DNA of 64,000 nt from an uncultured Lentisphaeria bacterium (GTDB taxonomy: Bacteria > Verrucomicrobiota > Lentisphaeria > Victivallales > UBA1829). Location of the stretch: contig CASDPB010000047.1 in the NCBI GenBank assembly GCA_949282305.1, positions 1 through 64,000 of the forward strand. The letters run 5' to 3'. Of the stretch, positions 53,044-62,918 are shown in pieces. The translations under genes and the position numbers were made by a program. A model generated the notes under the pieces. That model did not search any database. It worked only from the letters and a program-made list of their open reading frames with translations, and was not told the DNA's origin. Position 1 is the first letter of the stretch. Each line of letters begins with the position of its first letter.

Positions 53044-54408
53044 ATGAAACAGCATGAGATTGATTTTGAAAAAGGCAATGTTTCCGCCATATTCAGGAAA
53101 CTGTTTTTCCCCACCCTGCTGGGGATGGTGAGCGTGTCCGCCGTAACCACCATAGACGGCATTTTCATAGGACATGGCGTAGGAAGCGACGGCATCGCCG
53201 CCGTCAATATCTGCATTCCCCTGCTGATGATCCTGACGGGCGCGGGGCTGATGGTCGGGATCGGCGGTTCCGTCACGGCATCAATTTACCTGTCCAGGGG
53301 AAAACGGAAACTGACACGTTCCAGCATTACGCATTCCCTGCTGTCCGTCACTGCCGTGACTCTGCTTCCGATGGCGCTCATACTGATCTTTCCGCAGAAG
53401 GCCGCCCGTCTTCTCGGTTCTTCCGACCATCTGCTCCCCCTGGTGACGGATTACCTTGTATGGTTTGCTCCGTCCCTGGTGTTTGAACTGTGGATTGCCG
53501 TGTCCATGTTTGCCTTGCGTCTGGACGGCGCGCCGAAGCTCGGCATGTGGTGCAGCATCGTCGCGGCATTGCTGAATGTGTTTCTCGACTGGCTGTTCAT
53601 TTTTCCGTTCGGCTGGGGGCTCATGGGAGCGGCGTTCGCCACCACGCTGAGCTGTCTGGCAGGCGCCGCAGTCGCTTTCCATTATCTGGCATTCCGCGCC
53701 CGCAGCGTCAGACTGCATCGTCTCCGTCTCAATGGAAAAGGAGTGCGGTTTTTCTTCCGGGATCTCGGCATTCAGTGCAAAATCGGCTCCTCCGGAATGC
53801 TGGGAGAGGCTGCCATGGCTGTGCTGATGTTCGTCGGCAATCATGTTTTCATGCGTTACCTGGGAGACGACGGCGTAAGCGCATTCGGGGTGAGCTGCTA
53901 CTATCTGCCATTTGTCTTCATGACAGGCAACGCCGTGGCTCAGTCCGCGCAGCCCATCATCAGTTACAATTTCGGCATGGGAAGGAAAGAACGGGTGAAG
54001 GCGGCTTTCCGGGTGTCGATGACGGCGGCTCTTGTCAGCGGCATGATTTCCACCGCGGCGTTCACGATGTTTCCGGAACTGCTTGTCGGCATGTTTCTGA
54101 GTCTCGACAATATCGCGGCGCAAATTGCCGTAAACGGCTTTCCTTATTACGGAACCGGCTTTCTGTTCTTCGTCTTCAATCTTTCGGTAATCGGCTATTA
54201 TCAAAGTGTGGAACAGGTGAGGCACGCGACATTCTTCGCGCTGATGCGCGGTTTTGTCTTTCTGATTCCGTGCTTTCTTCTGCTCCCGGCAGCAATGGGG
54301 ACAAAGGGGATCTGGCTTGCTCTGCCGTTGTCGGAACTCCTGACCGCGGCGGCAATTACGCTGGGATTTGTCTTGTTCCGCCGACGGAAACAATTCACGC
54401 CCCGGTGA
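53044..54408 (+). CDS. MATE family efflux transporter
   Basis: 454 residues, about 12 membrane helices. The first helix region (IFRKLFFPTLLGMVSVSAVTTIDGIFIGHGVGSDGIAAVNICIPLLMI) matches the DinF/MepA-type branch of MATE proteins, which export cationic drugs with Na+ or H+ antiport. FVGNHVFMRYLGDDGVSAFGV and QSAQPIISYNFGMGRKERVK are the mirrored motifs of the second half. The gene has only a weak RBS of its own and is preceded by the leader ORF. Divergent MerR regulator. Confidence 0.9.
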   Translation: MKQHEIDFEKGNVSAIFRKLFFPTLLGMVSVSAVTTIDGIFIGHGVGSDGIAAVNICIPLLMILTGAGLMVGIGGSVTASIYLSRGKRKLTRSSITHSLLSVTAVTLLPMALILIFPQKAARLLGSSDHLLPLVTDYLVWFAPSLVFELWIAVSMFALRLDGAPKLGMWCSIVAALLNVFLDWLFIFPFGWGLMGAAFATTLSCLAGAAVAFHYLAFRARSVRLHRLRLNGKGVRFFFRDLGIQCKIGSSGMLGEAAMAVLMFVGNHVFMRYLGDDGVSAFGVSCYYLPFVFMTGNAVAQSAQPIISYNFGMGRKERVKAAFRVSMTAALVSGMISTAAFTMFPELLVGMFLSLDNIAAQIAVNGFPYYGTGFLFFVFNLSVIGYYQSVEQVRHATFFALMRGFVFLIPCFLLLPAAMGTKGIWLALPLSELLTAAAITLGFVLFRRRKQFTPR

Positions 54409-54483
54409 CAGAATCCGAAACCGTCAGTTCCAGCCGGAAGCACGCCGCACCGTTTTTCCGGCGCGCCCGGGAGAAGCAAATCA

Positions 54484-56292
54484 TCAGGATTCCGGCAGGT
54501 CTTGAAACAGATGCCTGTCATAAAGCCGCCGGTAGTAACCGCGCCTTTCGAGAAGGGCGGAATGTGTTCCCTCCTCCACGATGCGCCCTTTCTTCAAACA
54601 GCAGATTCGTGCGGCATTGCGCACCGTGGACAAACGGTGCGCGATCACGATGGTGGTCCGATTCCGGCACAGCTGACCGAATGCGTCCTGAACCAGCGCC
54701 TCCGACTCGTTGTCCAGCGCGCTGGTCGCCTCGTCAAGAATCAGGAGGGGAGGATTTTTCAGAAATACACGGGCGATAGCAATCCGCTGGCGCTGTCCGC
54801 CGGAAAGACGCACCCCGTTCTCTCCGCATGAAGTGTTGTACTGTTCCGGCAGCCCGCTGATGAAGTCATGAATGTTTGCCAGGCGCGCGGCTTCCCTGAT
54901 TTCCTCCGCCGTTGCATCCGCCCTGCCGAAACGGATGTTTTCATACAGAGTCGTGTCGAACAGAAAAGGACTCTGGCTGACGATGCCGATATTGCGCCTC
55001 AGATATTCAAGCGGATATTCCCGGACATCTCTGCCGTCAAGGCGGATACTTCCGGAAACGGCCTCGTAGAAGCGCGGAATCAAGGCGGCAAGAGTGCTCT
55101 TCCCCGCCCCGGATTCCCCTACAAGCGCAATCTTTTCCCCGGGGGCAATATGCAGGGAAATCCCGTTGAGAACTTCCGGTTCTCCGGATTTCACGGGTTC
55201 ATAGCTGAAATGCAGATCGCTGATTTCAAGTTCCCCGCGCAGCGCCGGAGGACATTTTTCCGTGACGCCTGGCTGGTCCCGGATCTCCGGCACCGTTTCC
55301 ATCACTTTTCTGAAACGTTCAAATGCAACCATTCCCTGCTGATACTGATCGACCAGATCGACCATCATCATCAGAGGATGAGTGATCGAATGGGAATACA
55401 TGAAAAACACAAGCAGCTCCGCCGTATCCGCCAGCCCGAACACAGCCAATACGACGCCGATCGCGATGAACAGCTGGGGATACCCGATCAGCAGAAGGCG
55501 CATCCCCGCATGAAAACGGGCGAATATGCCGCGGAGCGTCTCCTGTGATTTCAGCAGCAGCTTGTTTTTGAGATCAAAACAGCCGAGCCGGACATTTTCA
55601 TTGGTGAAGCTCTGCGTCTCACGGATTCCTTTGATTGAATTTTCCACACAGACATTGAGCTCCGCCAAAGCCTGCCGGACTCCGGTATGCGAATGTCGCA
55701 GACGGTTCTGAAAAATGTGAAACCACAGCAGCAACAGCGGCGCGGGCAAAAGCGCGAAGAGGGCCAGGCGCCAGTTGATCCACAGCATGATGCCGAGCCC
55801 AAGACCGAAACGCAGAATTGCGGAAAAAATACATTCCGGCGCCCGGTAAGCCAAAGCCGCCACCACAGTAAGATCATTGGTGAGCCGGGACATGATTGCG
55901 CCGGTTCGTTCCCGATCAAAGTAAGAAAATGGGAGCGTCTGGAGGTGTTCAAACAGATCGTGCCGCATCTCGGCTTCCATCCTGTATCCCATGACCGTTC
56001 CCCAGCGGGCGCTCACATACTCGCAGGCGGCACTGAACAACGGCAGCAGCACCACCCCGGAAAGGCAGAGTGCCAGCATGGTAATTTCGCGGGCGGGAAG
56101 ATAGTCGTTCAGAGCCTTCAGCACAAGAAGCGGCGCGGCGGATACCGCAGCCGGAGTCAGAACAGACGCAATCAGAACCGGTACCAGAAGTCTCTTCTGT
56201 CTGGAATAATAACGTAGAAAAGCCTGAAGTAGCACCCGCTGCTCCGACCAGCTTAACCGGGCGGCTTTCGGTGTGTCAAAACGTGGCGGCAT
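54484..56292 (-). CDS. MsbA-like ABC exporter (permease-ATPase fusion)
   Basis: 602 residues. Six membrane helices (about 30-310, with GYRMEAEMRHDLFEHLQTLPFSYFDRERTGAIMSRLTND) are followed by an ATPase domain: Walker A GESGAGKST, Q-loop SQSPFLFDT, signature LSGGQRQRIAIAR, Walker B LLILDEATSALD and switch His in VIAHRLST. A homodimeric exporter of lipids or drugs is expected; MsbA-type lipid A transport is possible but not shown. The ATG at 56292 is preferred, with GAGGAA nine bases upstream; a longer frame begins at 56373. Confidence 0.9.
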   Translation of the reverse strand: MPPRFDTPKAARLSWSEQRVLLQAFLRYYSRQKRLLVPVLIASVLTPAAVSAAPLLVLKALNDYLPAREITMLALCLSGVVLLPLFSAACEYVSARWGTVMGYRMEAEMRHDLFEHLQTLPFSYFDRERTGAIMSRLTNDLTVVAALAYRAPECIFSAILRFGLGLGIMLWINWRLALFALLPAPLLLLWFHIFQNRLRHSHTGVRQALAELNVCVENSIKGIRETQSFTNENVRLGCFDLKNKLLLKSQETLRGIFARFHAGMRLLLIGYPQLFIAIGVVLAVFGLADTAELLVFFMYSHSITHPLMMMVDLVDQYQQGMVAFERFRKVMETVPEIRDQPGVTEKCPPALRGELEISDLHFSYEPVKSGEPEVLNGISLHIAPGEKIALVGESGAGKSTLAALIPRFYEAVSGSIRLDGRDVREYPLEYLRRNIGIVSQSPFLFDTTLYENIRFGRADATAEEIREAARLANIHDFISGLPEQYNTSCGENGVRLSGGQRQRIAIARVFLKNPPLLILDEATSALDNESEALVQDAFGQLCRNRTTIVIAHRLSTVRNAARICCLKKGRIVEEGTHSALLERRGYYRRLYDRHLFQDLPES

Positions 56293-56566
56293 GGGAACGT
56301 TCCTCTTCATTAAATTGCATTGCAGATCGGTAATATACCATGCGCATTGCGCAAAGACAGTGGGATGCCGCATTAAATTTTGTTCATTTTATCTGCACCG
56401 CCAGACAGGGGAAAAACAGACCTTGCATACATTCTTTTCCTTTGTCCGCCGCGGCTCCGGAGCCAGGAACCGCAAACTGTGCGCCGTTCCGCATCATAAG
56501 CCTGAGCAAATCCGGATTGCCGATGTCTCCCGGCAATCTTTCCGTCTTCAAAGATATAAAAATTCA

Positions 56567-56660
56567 GGCAGCGGAATCACGGAAACGGCACTGCCGGACA
56601 AATAAGGGCTTCCCGTCCGGAAAAACTGCCGTGCGGCGGAAACTGTGACGGCAGTTTTTT
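56567..56660 (+). terminator. Orphan terminator preceded by two hairpins
   Basis: AAAAACTGCCGT (56621-56632) pairs with ACGGCAGTTTTT (56648-56659), then T. Upstream, CCGGAC (56594-56599) pairs with GTCCGG (56615-56620), and GGCAG (56567-56571) pairs with CTGCC (56591-56595). The last stem overlaps its neighbour by two bases, and GGCAG could instead pair with CTGCC inside the terminator stem. Confidence 0.6.
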
Positions 56661-56686
56661 GGTATTCATCTCACGGTGTCCGATAT

Positions 56687-56714
56687 TTGAAAAAAGCGTT
56701 TTCCCATGTATAAT
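56687..56714 (+). promoter_or_regulatory. Candidate promoter of the methyltransferase
   Basis: TTGAAA and a consensus TATAAT with a 16-base spacer, 28 bases before the ATG. Confidence 0.6.
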
Positions 56715-56742
56715 ATGCGAAATCCAACCGCAGGAGGTCTGT

Positions 56743-57498
56743 ATGAAAATAAACAACTGGAATTCTGAACTGTATGACGGGAAACACGCATTCGTCTCCA
56801 AATACGGGGAAGATGTCGTGCGGCTTCTGGAACCGCGTCACGGCGAACGCATCCTCGACCTCGGATGCGGCACCGGCGACCTGACGGCAATGATCGCGGA
56901 ATCCGGGGCGGATGTGATCGGGCTTGACCCTTCCGAGACAATGCTCGAAAAGGCACGCGTAAAATATCCCGGCATCCGGTTTGTCTGCGGAAAAGCGGAG
57001 GAACTGGCGTTCGACGGGGAATTCGACGCCGTATTTTCCAATGCCGTCATGCACTGGATCCCCGATCAGCGGAAAGTCGCGGAACATGTCCGGCGGGCAT
57101 TGAAACCGGGCGGACGTTTTGTGCTGGAATTCGGCGGAGCGCACTGCAACGAAAAAATCCTCGGCGCATTGCGCGAAGAAATTTCAAAGCGGGGCTTTAC
57201 GCCTGTTCCCGTGTTCTATTTCCGAAGCATGGGCGAGTATGCCGTGATTCTGGAAAAAGCCGGTTTCACCGTCGATTATGCGCTCCAGTTTCCGCGTGAC
57301 ACCATACTGGAAGGCGAAGACGGAATGATGAATTTTCTCAACATGTTCCCGGTCAACATGCTTGCTGAAGTCCCCCGGGAACTCCACTTGGAAATTTTTG
57401 AAGCAACCGTTGCACGTCTGCGGAAAATCTCCTTCATCAACGGACAATGGCACGCGGATTACGTCCGGCTGCGAGTCAAGGCACACAGACAAAACTGA
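56743..57498 (+). CDS. SAM-dependent methyltransferase, Tam-like
   Basis: 251 residues, class I methyltransferase. ILDLGCGTGDLTAMIA is the SAM loop, GLDPSETML follows, and AVFSNAVMHWIPDQRKVAEHVRRALKPGGRFVLEFGG parallels Tam (40990-41763) in the NA-x-x-(Q/H)-WIPD pattern. It is a distant Tam-family paralogue, and the substrate is unknown. AGGAGG lies six bases before the ATG, which decides the start; a longer frame begins at 56659. Confidence 0.88.
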   Translation: MKINNWNSELYDGKHAFVSKYGEDVVRLLEPRHGERILDLGCGTGDLTAMIAESGADVIGLDPSETMLEKARVKYPGIRFVCGKAEELAFDGEFDAVFSNAVMHWIPDQRKVAEHVRRALKPGGRFVLEFGGAHCNEKILGALREEISKRGFTPVPVFYFRSMGEYAVILEKAGFTVDYALQFPRDTILEGEDGMMNFLNMFPVNMLAEVPRELHLEIFEATVARLRKISFINGQWHADYVRLRVKAHRQN

Positions 57499-57562
57499 CG
57501 TCGGCAGAATGCGGAATGAACTGCCGTCGGACCGGTTTTCCGGAATAGAAAATCGCGGCGGA

Positions 57563-58390
57563 TCACAGAAACTCCAGTCCGGCGCCGATGAACAGCATTC
57601 CGGCGAGCACCCCGCCAAGTGCAATGTGATGCCTGCCGTAAGTCTCCGCCATCGGAAGCAGTTCATCGAACGAGATGTAGATCATGACTCCGGCAACGAT
57701 CCCGAACAGAACGGCAAGCAGCGTCGGAGTCAGGAACGGCAGGAGGAAAAAGAATCCGATCAAGGCACCTGCGGGCTCGGCAAGACCGGAAAGAAGCGAG
57801 TAAAGCAATGCTTTTTTCCGGCTGCCCGTCGCATAGAGAATCGGCACGGCGACGGCAATCCCCTCGGGAATGTTATGGAGGGCGATGGCAATGGCGATCG
57901 GAATTCCAAGCTCCGTTCCGGAGAGTCCGGCGGCAAAGGTCGCAAGACCTTCCGGGAAGTTGTGAATGCCGATGGCAAGCGCAAACAACACTCCGGCGCG
58001 CCCGAATTTTGCCCGCTCGTCCCGTGCCGCATGCTCGGCATGTTCCACCTCGTCATTGCTGCGGACATGATGCGGATTCTCCACCTCCGGTATCATCTTG
58101 TCGATGAGGAACGTCACAAGAAGCCCGAAAGCAAACGCTCCGACGGCGAACAACCCGCCGCCAGGCTGTCCATAGACCTCCGCCAGACCGTTCCGCGCCT
58201 GCGCCATCAGCTCCACAAGCGAGATATAGACCATCACCCCTGCGGAGAATCCAAGCGATGCGGAAAGAAAAGTCCCGGAATCGCTGTTTTTTCCGGTGAA
58301 AAAAGCGATCAGACCGCCAATGCCAGTGGACAATCCGGCAAACAGAGTCAGACCGAATACGAATAAAAACTGTTCCAATGTCGGTGTCAT
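57563..58390 (-). CDS. ZIP family metal transporter (ZupT-like)
   Basis: 275 residues, eight membrane helices. Helices 4 and 5 contain the paired metal motifs HNFPEGLATFAAGL and HNIPEGIAVAVPIL, and the third helix-loop contains a His/Glu-rich stretch (NDEVEHAEHAARDE). ZIP proteins bring zinc (also Fe, Mn) into the cytoplasm. The ATG at 58390 is the family start with GGGGGGAG upstream; a longer frame begins at 58606. Divergent from the GntR regulator. Confidence 0.93.
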   Translation of the reverse strand: MTPTLEQFLFVFGLTLFAGLSTGIGGLIAFFTGKNSDSGTFLSASLGFSAGVMVYISLVELMAQARNGLAEVYGQPGGGLFAVGAFAFGLLVTFLIDKMIPEVENPHHVRSNDEVEHAEHAARDERAKFGRAGVLFALAIGIHNFPEGLATFAAGLSGTELGIPIAIAIALHNIPEGIAVAVPILYATGSRKKALLYSLLSGLAEPAGALIGFFFLLPFLTPTLLAVLFGIVAGVMIYISFDELLPMAETYGRHHIALGGVLAGMLFIGAGLEFL

Positions 58391-58651
58391 CGTTCTCCCC
58401 CCTTTTCGGACAATATACTCCCCGATGGTGAAAAATGCAACCCCCCGTTCCCCGGCGGAAAGCGGCGGAACGGGCTTCCAAAGTCCGCCTCTGCCGGCAC
58501 AGTCAAACACTTTGACAGCGGTCCGGCGTTTTCCGTTTGCGCTCCATTCTTTCCCGTAACAGCCCTCTTCTTCCGTTTTCCGACAGAACGTCCGAAGAAC
58601 CGCCATTGCTCAGTCTCTCCGGAAAAAAGATCTTTTTTTCACTTCCCGCCC
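58391..58651. other. Spacer between zupT-like gene and GntR promoter
   Basis: About 260 bases with no gene recognised. Upstream minus-strand codons continue open from the ZIP gene but do not look like family sequence. It should contain the ZIP promoter, which I could not place. Confidence 0.35.
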
Positions 58652-58711
58652 TTGACAACAACATGTTTATATTGTATTATTAGAACAGAAACATGTATAT
58701 GTTGTATTATT
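58652..58711 (+). promoter_or_regulatory. GntR-gene promoter with two operator-like repeats
   Basis: TTGACA (58652-58657), a 17-base spacer and TATTAT (58675-58680) form a near-consensus promoter. The 22-bp word AACATGTnTATnTTGTATTA(TT) occurs at 58660-58681, across spacer and -10, and at 58690-58711, just downstream. The copies are 30 bp apart, about three helical turns. The second copy is a nearly perfect palindrome at its left half. This fits an autorepressing GntR regulator binding two sites. Confidence 0.7.
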
Positions 58712-58720
58712 GGAGAGACA

Positions 58721-59767
58721 ATGAAGCCGGTACCGGAATACATCAAAGTCAGATCTTATATCTACAATCTCGTCCTCAAATCAGAAGGAGGGAATGTCAG
58801 GATTCCTTCTGAGAACGAACTGTGCGAGCTGTTTCATGTCAGCCGGGTGACTGTCCGCGGCGCACTCAAGGCGCTTGTGGACGACCGGATTCTGGTAACC
58901 CGCCGCGGCATGGGCACTTATGTCAACCCCAAGTATATTGCCGGATTCTCTTATCCGCAGAAGACCATCGGGACAATACGCGAAAGCGGTGAACCGGCGT
59001 TGAATCAGTTTTCCGTCATGATAGCGGATGCCGTGGAAAAATACGGAATGTATCTTGAACTGCTCTTCCGCCCGGATTCCAGACAGCCGCGCCGTCTGGT
59101 GGAACAGGCGCGCAATCTGGACGGCGTCATCTGGGAGAATTACGCAGGAAAAGACAGCAGGAAATATGCGGAGGCGTTTGCCGGAAGCAAGGTCCCGCTT
59201 TTGCTCCTGACGAGAGAAAAAGAGCAGGAGCAGGACAGTATCTTTCTGAATAAACGGAATGAAGCGCATCAGGTTGTCCATGCGGCATCCGGCGCTGGAC
59301 ACCGGAAAATCCTGTTTGTCCACCGGGATTCGAAAGAAAGACTGCACGTGCACAAAAATCCCGGATTCACCTATTATCATGTCCGGGAAGAGCTCCTTTC
59401 TCCGGCAAGCGACTCGGTATGCGACATCTGCACTTTCCATGACTTCACGGAAATGCTGAGCAAGAAAACCCCGTTCCAATATACCATGCTCTATTTTTCC
59501 TTCACCCTTGCACGCAACGTGATGGAAGCTCTGGATCAGCACGGAGTCCGTGTTCCGGAAGATGTCTCGTGTCTTGTTTACGGCAAAAGCGATCCCCGCT
59601 TCTTCCACGGGCTCGAACCGGATTCCATCGACTTCAGGCAGCCGATGGAAGACCTGATCGGAAACTGGTTTGAACAACGTATTTTCAGTAAAGAAACTTC
59701 AGGGACTTTCCGGGAGGAACTTTTTCCGGCATTGCTTCCCGGACAAACAATCAGGAACATCAATTGA
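58721..59767 (+). CDS. GntR family regulator with LacI-type sensor domain
   Basis: 348 residues. The winged helix-turn-helix (about 5-72; [41 protein letters not shown]) is GntR-type. The C-terminal 270 residues resemble the periplasmic-binding fold of LacI/GalR regulators ([59 protein letters not shown]). AraR of B. subtilis has this layout and senses a sugar. It is the first gene of the locus with pseudopilin, SSS transporter and a secreted protein. GGAGAG precedes the ATG at 58721. Confidence 0.9.
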   Translation: MKPVPEYIKVRSYIYNLVLKSEGGNVRIPSENELCELFHVSRVTVRGALKALVDDRILVTRRGMGTYVNPKYIAGFSYPQKTIGTIRESGEPALNQFSVMIADAVEKYGMYLELLFRPDSRQPRRLVEQARNLDGVIWENYAGKDSRKYAEAFAGSKVPLLLLTREKEQEQDSIFLNKRNEAHQVVHAASGAGHRKILFVHRDSKERLHVHKNPGFTYYHVREELLSPASDSVCDICTFHDFTEMLSKKTPFQYTMLYFSFTLARNVMEALDQHGVRVPEDVSCLVYGKSDPRFFHGLEPDSIDFRQPMEDLIGNWFEQRIFSKETSGTFREELFPALLPGQTIRNIN

Positions 59768-59787
59768 AAACAACAAAAGGAGGCATC

Positions 59788-60585
59788 ATGGGCAGTAAAA
59801 GTAAAACAATCAGCAGGCATAAACGTCTTTTTACATTAATAGAATTGCTGATCGTAATAGCGATCATCGCCATTCTTGCGGGAATGCTCCTGCCTGCGTT
59901 GAACAAGGCAAGAGAGACGGCAAAACGCATTTCATGCGTCAATATGGAGAAACAGTACGGGCTTGTTTTCCATAATTACACCGATGATTACAAGGGATGG
60001 TATATGAGAGGCGGCAATTTGAACACCGGAGGAGATGTCAATCAGAGTGTCGGGCAGTGGAGCGACCTGCTCGATGAGCTGGGTTACACAAAATACAGAA
60101 GCGTTTCCGTGGGCTCCGACAACCCGCGTCTTCATCAGCTGCGGTGCCCGACCTACCAGCCGTTGACATCGGGAATTCATAAGACGGGGAGAGATTCCCA
60201 GTCCTACAATATCAACTCCAACGCATACTGGTGCGGCGGCGGCCTCGGAGGAACAACAGCCCAATATCTCGGCTGCAATGTTTCCGAAATCAAACGGCCT
60301 TCCGTTTTAGTTGCACTTGCGGAAAGACAGTGGCTTACAGAGCGTTCCGTACACAATTATTTCAAAGACTACTCCGGATTCGCACTCCATATCAAACCCG
60401 CTGGAAACACCAGTATTCCGGGAACTGCCATTTTACTGAACGCTCACGGTAACGCCAGCAATCTTCTCTATGCTGACGGACACGTAAACAGTGTGCAATA
60501 CAAGGATGTGCGGGGCGCCATGTTCATGATTGACCCGACAGTAGATTCTGCTGCGGCAAAATGGACCGTATTTCAAAACCTTTAA
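59788..60585 (+). CDS. Pseudopilin-like protein (type II secretion / DUF1559-like)
   Basis: 265 residues. The N-terminus has the prepilin signal [24 protein letters not shown] followed by [12 protein letters not shown]; the residue before FTLIE is Leu rather than Gly. The body is a secreted domain of about 225 residues that ends with [14 protein letters not shown], a motif shared with the large pseudopilin families of PVC bacteria. Function is unknown; surface display or polymer binding is inferred from the locus. AAAGGAGG is seven bases before the ATG, and the gene follows the regulator by 20 bases. Confidence 0.88.
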   Translation: MGSKSKTISRHKRLFTLIELLIVIAIIAILAGMLLPALNKARETAKRISCVNMEKQYGLVFHNYTDDYKGWYMRGGNLNTGGDVNQSVGQWSDLLDELGYTKYRSVSVGSDNPRLHQLRCPTYQPLTSGIHKTGRDSQSYNINSNAYWCGGGLGGTTAQYLGCNVSEIKRPSVLVALAERQWLTERSVHNYFKDYSGFALHIKPAGNTSIPGTAILLNAHGNASNLLYADGHVNSVQYKDVRGAMFMIDPTVDSAAAKWTVFQNL

Positions 60586-60600
60586 GGGCGGATAACAGAA

Positions 60601-62865
60601 ATGAGCTGGATTGACTGGATAATTGTAATTATTCCATTATGCTTTGTCATAGGCATGGCAGTCTATTCGCGTAAATATGCGAGAAGCGTGGCAGATTTTC
60701 TTGCGGCGGGGCGCGTTGCAGGGCGGTATGTGCTATCTGTCGGAGACTTGGCAGCGGCGTTGTCGGTCATCACTCTGGTTGCGGGAGCAGAACAAAATTA
60801 CCAGACGGGTTTTGCAGTCGGATTCTGGGCAGCCATGACGGCGCCCGTGGGAATCTTCATGGCACTGACCGGTTTCTGTATGTATCGCTGGCGCGAAACA
60901 CGCTGCCTCTCTCTGGGGCAGTTCCTTGAACTGCGTTACGGCAGCAAGTTCTTCCGCATATTCTGTGCGTCGCTCCGGACTTTTGCTGAAATGGTCACCA
61001 ATGCCATCGGACCCGCTGTCGCAGCAAACTTCTTCATCTACTATCTCGGACTTCCGCACAGAATTATGATCTGCGGCATCAACCTGCCCTGCTATGTCAT
61101 CATTGTTTCACTCTGTCTGTTTCTGGCTCTGGTCATCATCTGGCCAGGCGGGCGCATTTCCCTGCTGGTGACGGACTGCTTCCAGGGACTTCTCTGCTAT
61201 CCGATCTTCGTCATCATCGTAGGTTACATCATCCTGAATTTCTCCTGGTCGGGCGATATCGCACCGGTCATGTGGAACCGGGCTCCCGGACAGAGTTTCA
61301 TGAATCCGTATGATATTTCACAACTGCGGGATTTCAACGTATTCGCTTTGATCGTCACACTTCTCGGCTCCATCCTGAACCGGGCCGGCTGGATCGGCAA
61401 TGACACCAGCGGAGCCGGAAGAACCCCGCATGAACAGAAAATGGCCGGCGTGCTCGGCGCATGGCGGAACGGCATGGCATGGGTCATGATCCTCCTGCTG
61501 GCGATCATCGTCATCACCTTCATGACAAGTTCCCATTTCTCCAATACGAACAACCGGTTCGGAATCTCCAATACGGCTATCCGGCAAAGTCTTTCGGCAA
61601 AAGTCCTGCAGGAAGCCGTGCCCGATGCGGCCGTCCGGGAGAAGGTGCTTGCGGAAATACGCAAAATCCCCGCCGCGGTGACACCGGAAATGTTCCAGAC
61701 CCCCATGTCTCAGCAGCAGAACCTCGACACCCCCTATTTCAATGCGGTGAGAGACACGCTCGGCGACACTCCCGAAGGACGTTACCAGTTCCAGAAGTAC
61801 CGCTCGCTTTATCAGCAGATGATGATGCCTTCGGTCATCAGCAAAATTTTCCCCGCCGGAATGTTCGGACTTTTCTGTCTGCTGATGATAATGCTTCTGA
61901 TTTCCACGGACGACAGCCGCATTTTCAATGCCGCTTCGACCTTGATGCAGGATGTGGTGCTGCCCATGTTCAAGGGACGTCTGCCGCAGGAGAAACATCT
62001 GCTGTATCTGCGTCTCTCCTCCGCAGGCGTTGCCCTCTTTTTCCTGATCGTTTCCATCTTTTTCGCACAGCTGGACTACATCAATATGTTTACGACGATC
62101 ATGTGCGCAATCTGGCTTGGCGGCGCGGGGCCGATCATGGTCTTCGGCCTTTACAGCCGTTTCGGCAACCTCACCGGAGCATGGTGTGCCATTTTCTTCG
62201 GCTCCGGATTTTCCATGCTCGGACTGATTTTTCAGCGCAACTGGGCAAAAAGCATCTATCCGCTGCTGGAACAGTGGGGCGCAGTGGAGACCATGAACAG
62301 TTTTCTGGAAACAATTTCCGCTCCCTTCCACCCCTGGATCGCCTGGACCATGGATCCGGTAAAATTCCCGATCAACTCCTTTGAGATTTATTTCATCTCC
62401 ATGGCACTTTCCGTCGGCGGATATATTGCCGGTTCTTACCTGACTTACAAACCTTACAATCTGGAACGGCTTCTGCATCGCGGCGCATATGCGGACACCC
62501 CGGAAGTGCCGGCGGAACCGTGGACGCCAAGAAATATTTTCAGCAAATTGATCGGCATCACGCCGGAATACACCCGCGGCGACAAGATCATCGCCTATTC
62601 GGTCTTCGGATATTCGATCATATACCAGATCGGCATCGCATTTTTAATGATCGTCATCTGGAACGCGGTCAGTCCCTGGTCGAAGGAATGGTGGACAATC
62701 AAATTCTACATCACATCCCTGCTCATCCCGGGAATCGTCGGAATCATTTCCACGGTCTGGTTCATGATCGGCGGCGCGTATGACACCTATCGTCTTTTTG
62801 CCGATCTGGAAAAGCGAAGTGAAAACCCGGAGGATAACGGACAGGTTTTCCAGGATAATCATTGA
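60601..62865 (+). CDS. Sodium:solute symporter family transporter
   Basis: 754 residues, SSS/SLC5 family. About 13-15 membrane helices are present, including RSVADFLAAGRVAGRYVLSVGDLAAALSVITLVAG, LSLGQFLELRYGSKFFRI and LLISTDDSRIFNAASTLMQDV, which holds the conserved Ser/Asp. It is longer than usual (about 500-600) because of a soluble insertion (about 320-395) and an extended C-terminus. It probably brings a sugar or uronate into the cell with Na+. It starts 15 bases after the pseudopilin stop, consistent with one transcript. Confidence 0.88.
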   Translation: MSWIDWIIVIIPLCFVIGMAVYSRKYARSVADFLAAGRVAGRYVLSVGDLAAALSVITLVAGAEQNYQTGFAVGFWAAMTAPVGIFMALTGFCMYRWRETRCLSLGQFLELRYGSKFFRIFCASLRTFAEMVTNAIGPAVAANFFIYYLGLPHRIMICGINLPCYVIIVSLCLFLALVIIWPGGRISLLVTDCFQGLLCYPIFVIIVGYIILNFSWSGDIAPVMWNRAPGQSFMNPYDISQLRDFNVFALIVTLLGSILNRAGWIGNDTSGAGRTPHEQKMAGVLGAWRNGMAWVMILLLAIIVITFMTSSHFSNTNNRFGISNTAIRQSLSAKVLQEAVPDAAVREKVLAEIRKIPAAVTPEMFQTPMSQQQNLDTPYFNAVRDTLGDTPEGRYQFQKYRSLYQQMMMPSVISKIFPAGMFGLFCLLMIMLLISTDDSRIFNAASTLMQDVVLPMFKGRLPQEKHLLYLRLSSAGVALFFLIVSIFFAQLDYINMFTTIMCAIWLGGAGPIMVFGLYSRFGNLTGAWCAIFFGSGFSMLGLIFQRNWAKSIYPLLEQWGAVETMNSFLETISAPFHPWIAWTMDPVKFPINSFEIYFISMALSVGGYIAGSYLTYKPYNLERLLHRGAYADTPEVPAEPWTPRNIFSKLIGITPEYTRGDKIIAYSVFGYSIIYQIGIAFLMIVIWNAVSPWSKEWWTIKFYITSLLIPGIVGIISTVWFMIGGAYDTYRLFADLEKRSENPEDNGQVFQDNH

Positions 62866-62918
62866 ATTGAAACGGAATTCATTTCCAAACAAAAACATAA
62901 TTAACCACAGGAGGTATT

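Larger units (their letters stand above)
56293..56742. other. Gene-free region with structured RNA-like elements
   Basis: 450 bases between the ABC exporter and the methyltransferase, without a recognisable gene. It contains TGCGCA-T-TGCGCA at 56341-56353, the hairpins at 56567-56620, a strong terminator at 56621-56660 and the methyltransferase promoter. No plus-strand gene upstream explains the terminator. Confidence 0.6.
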
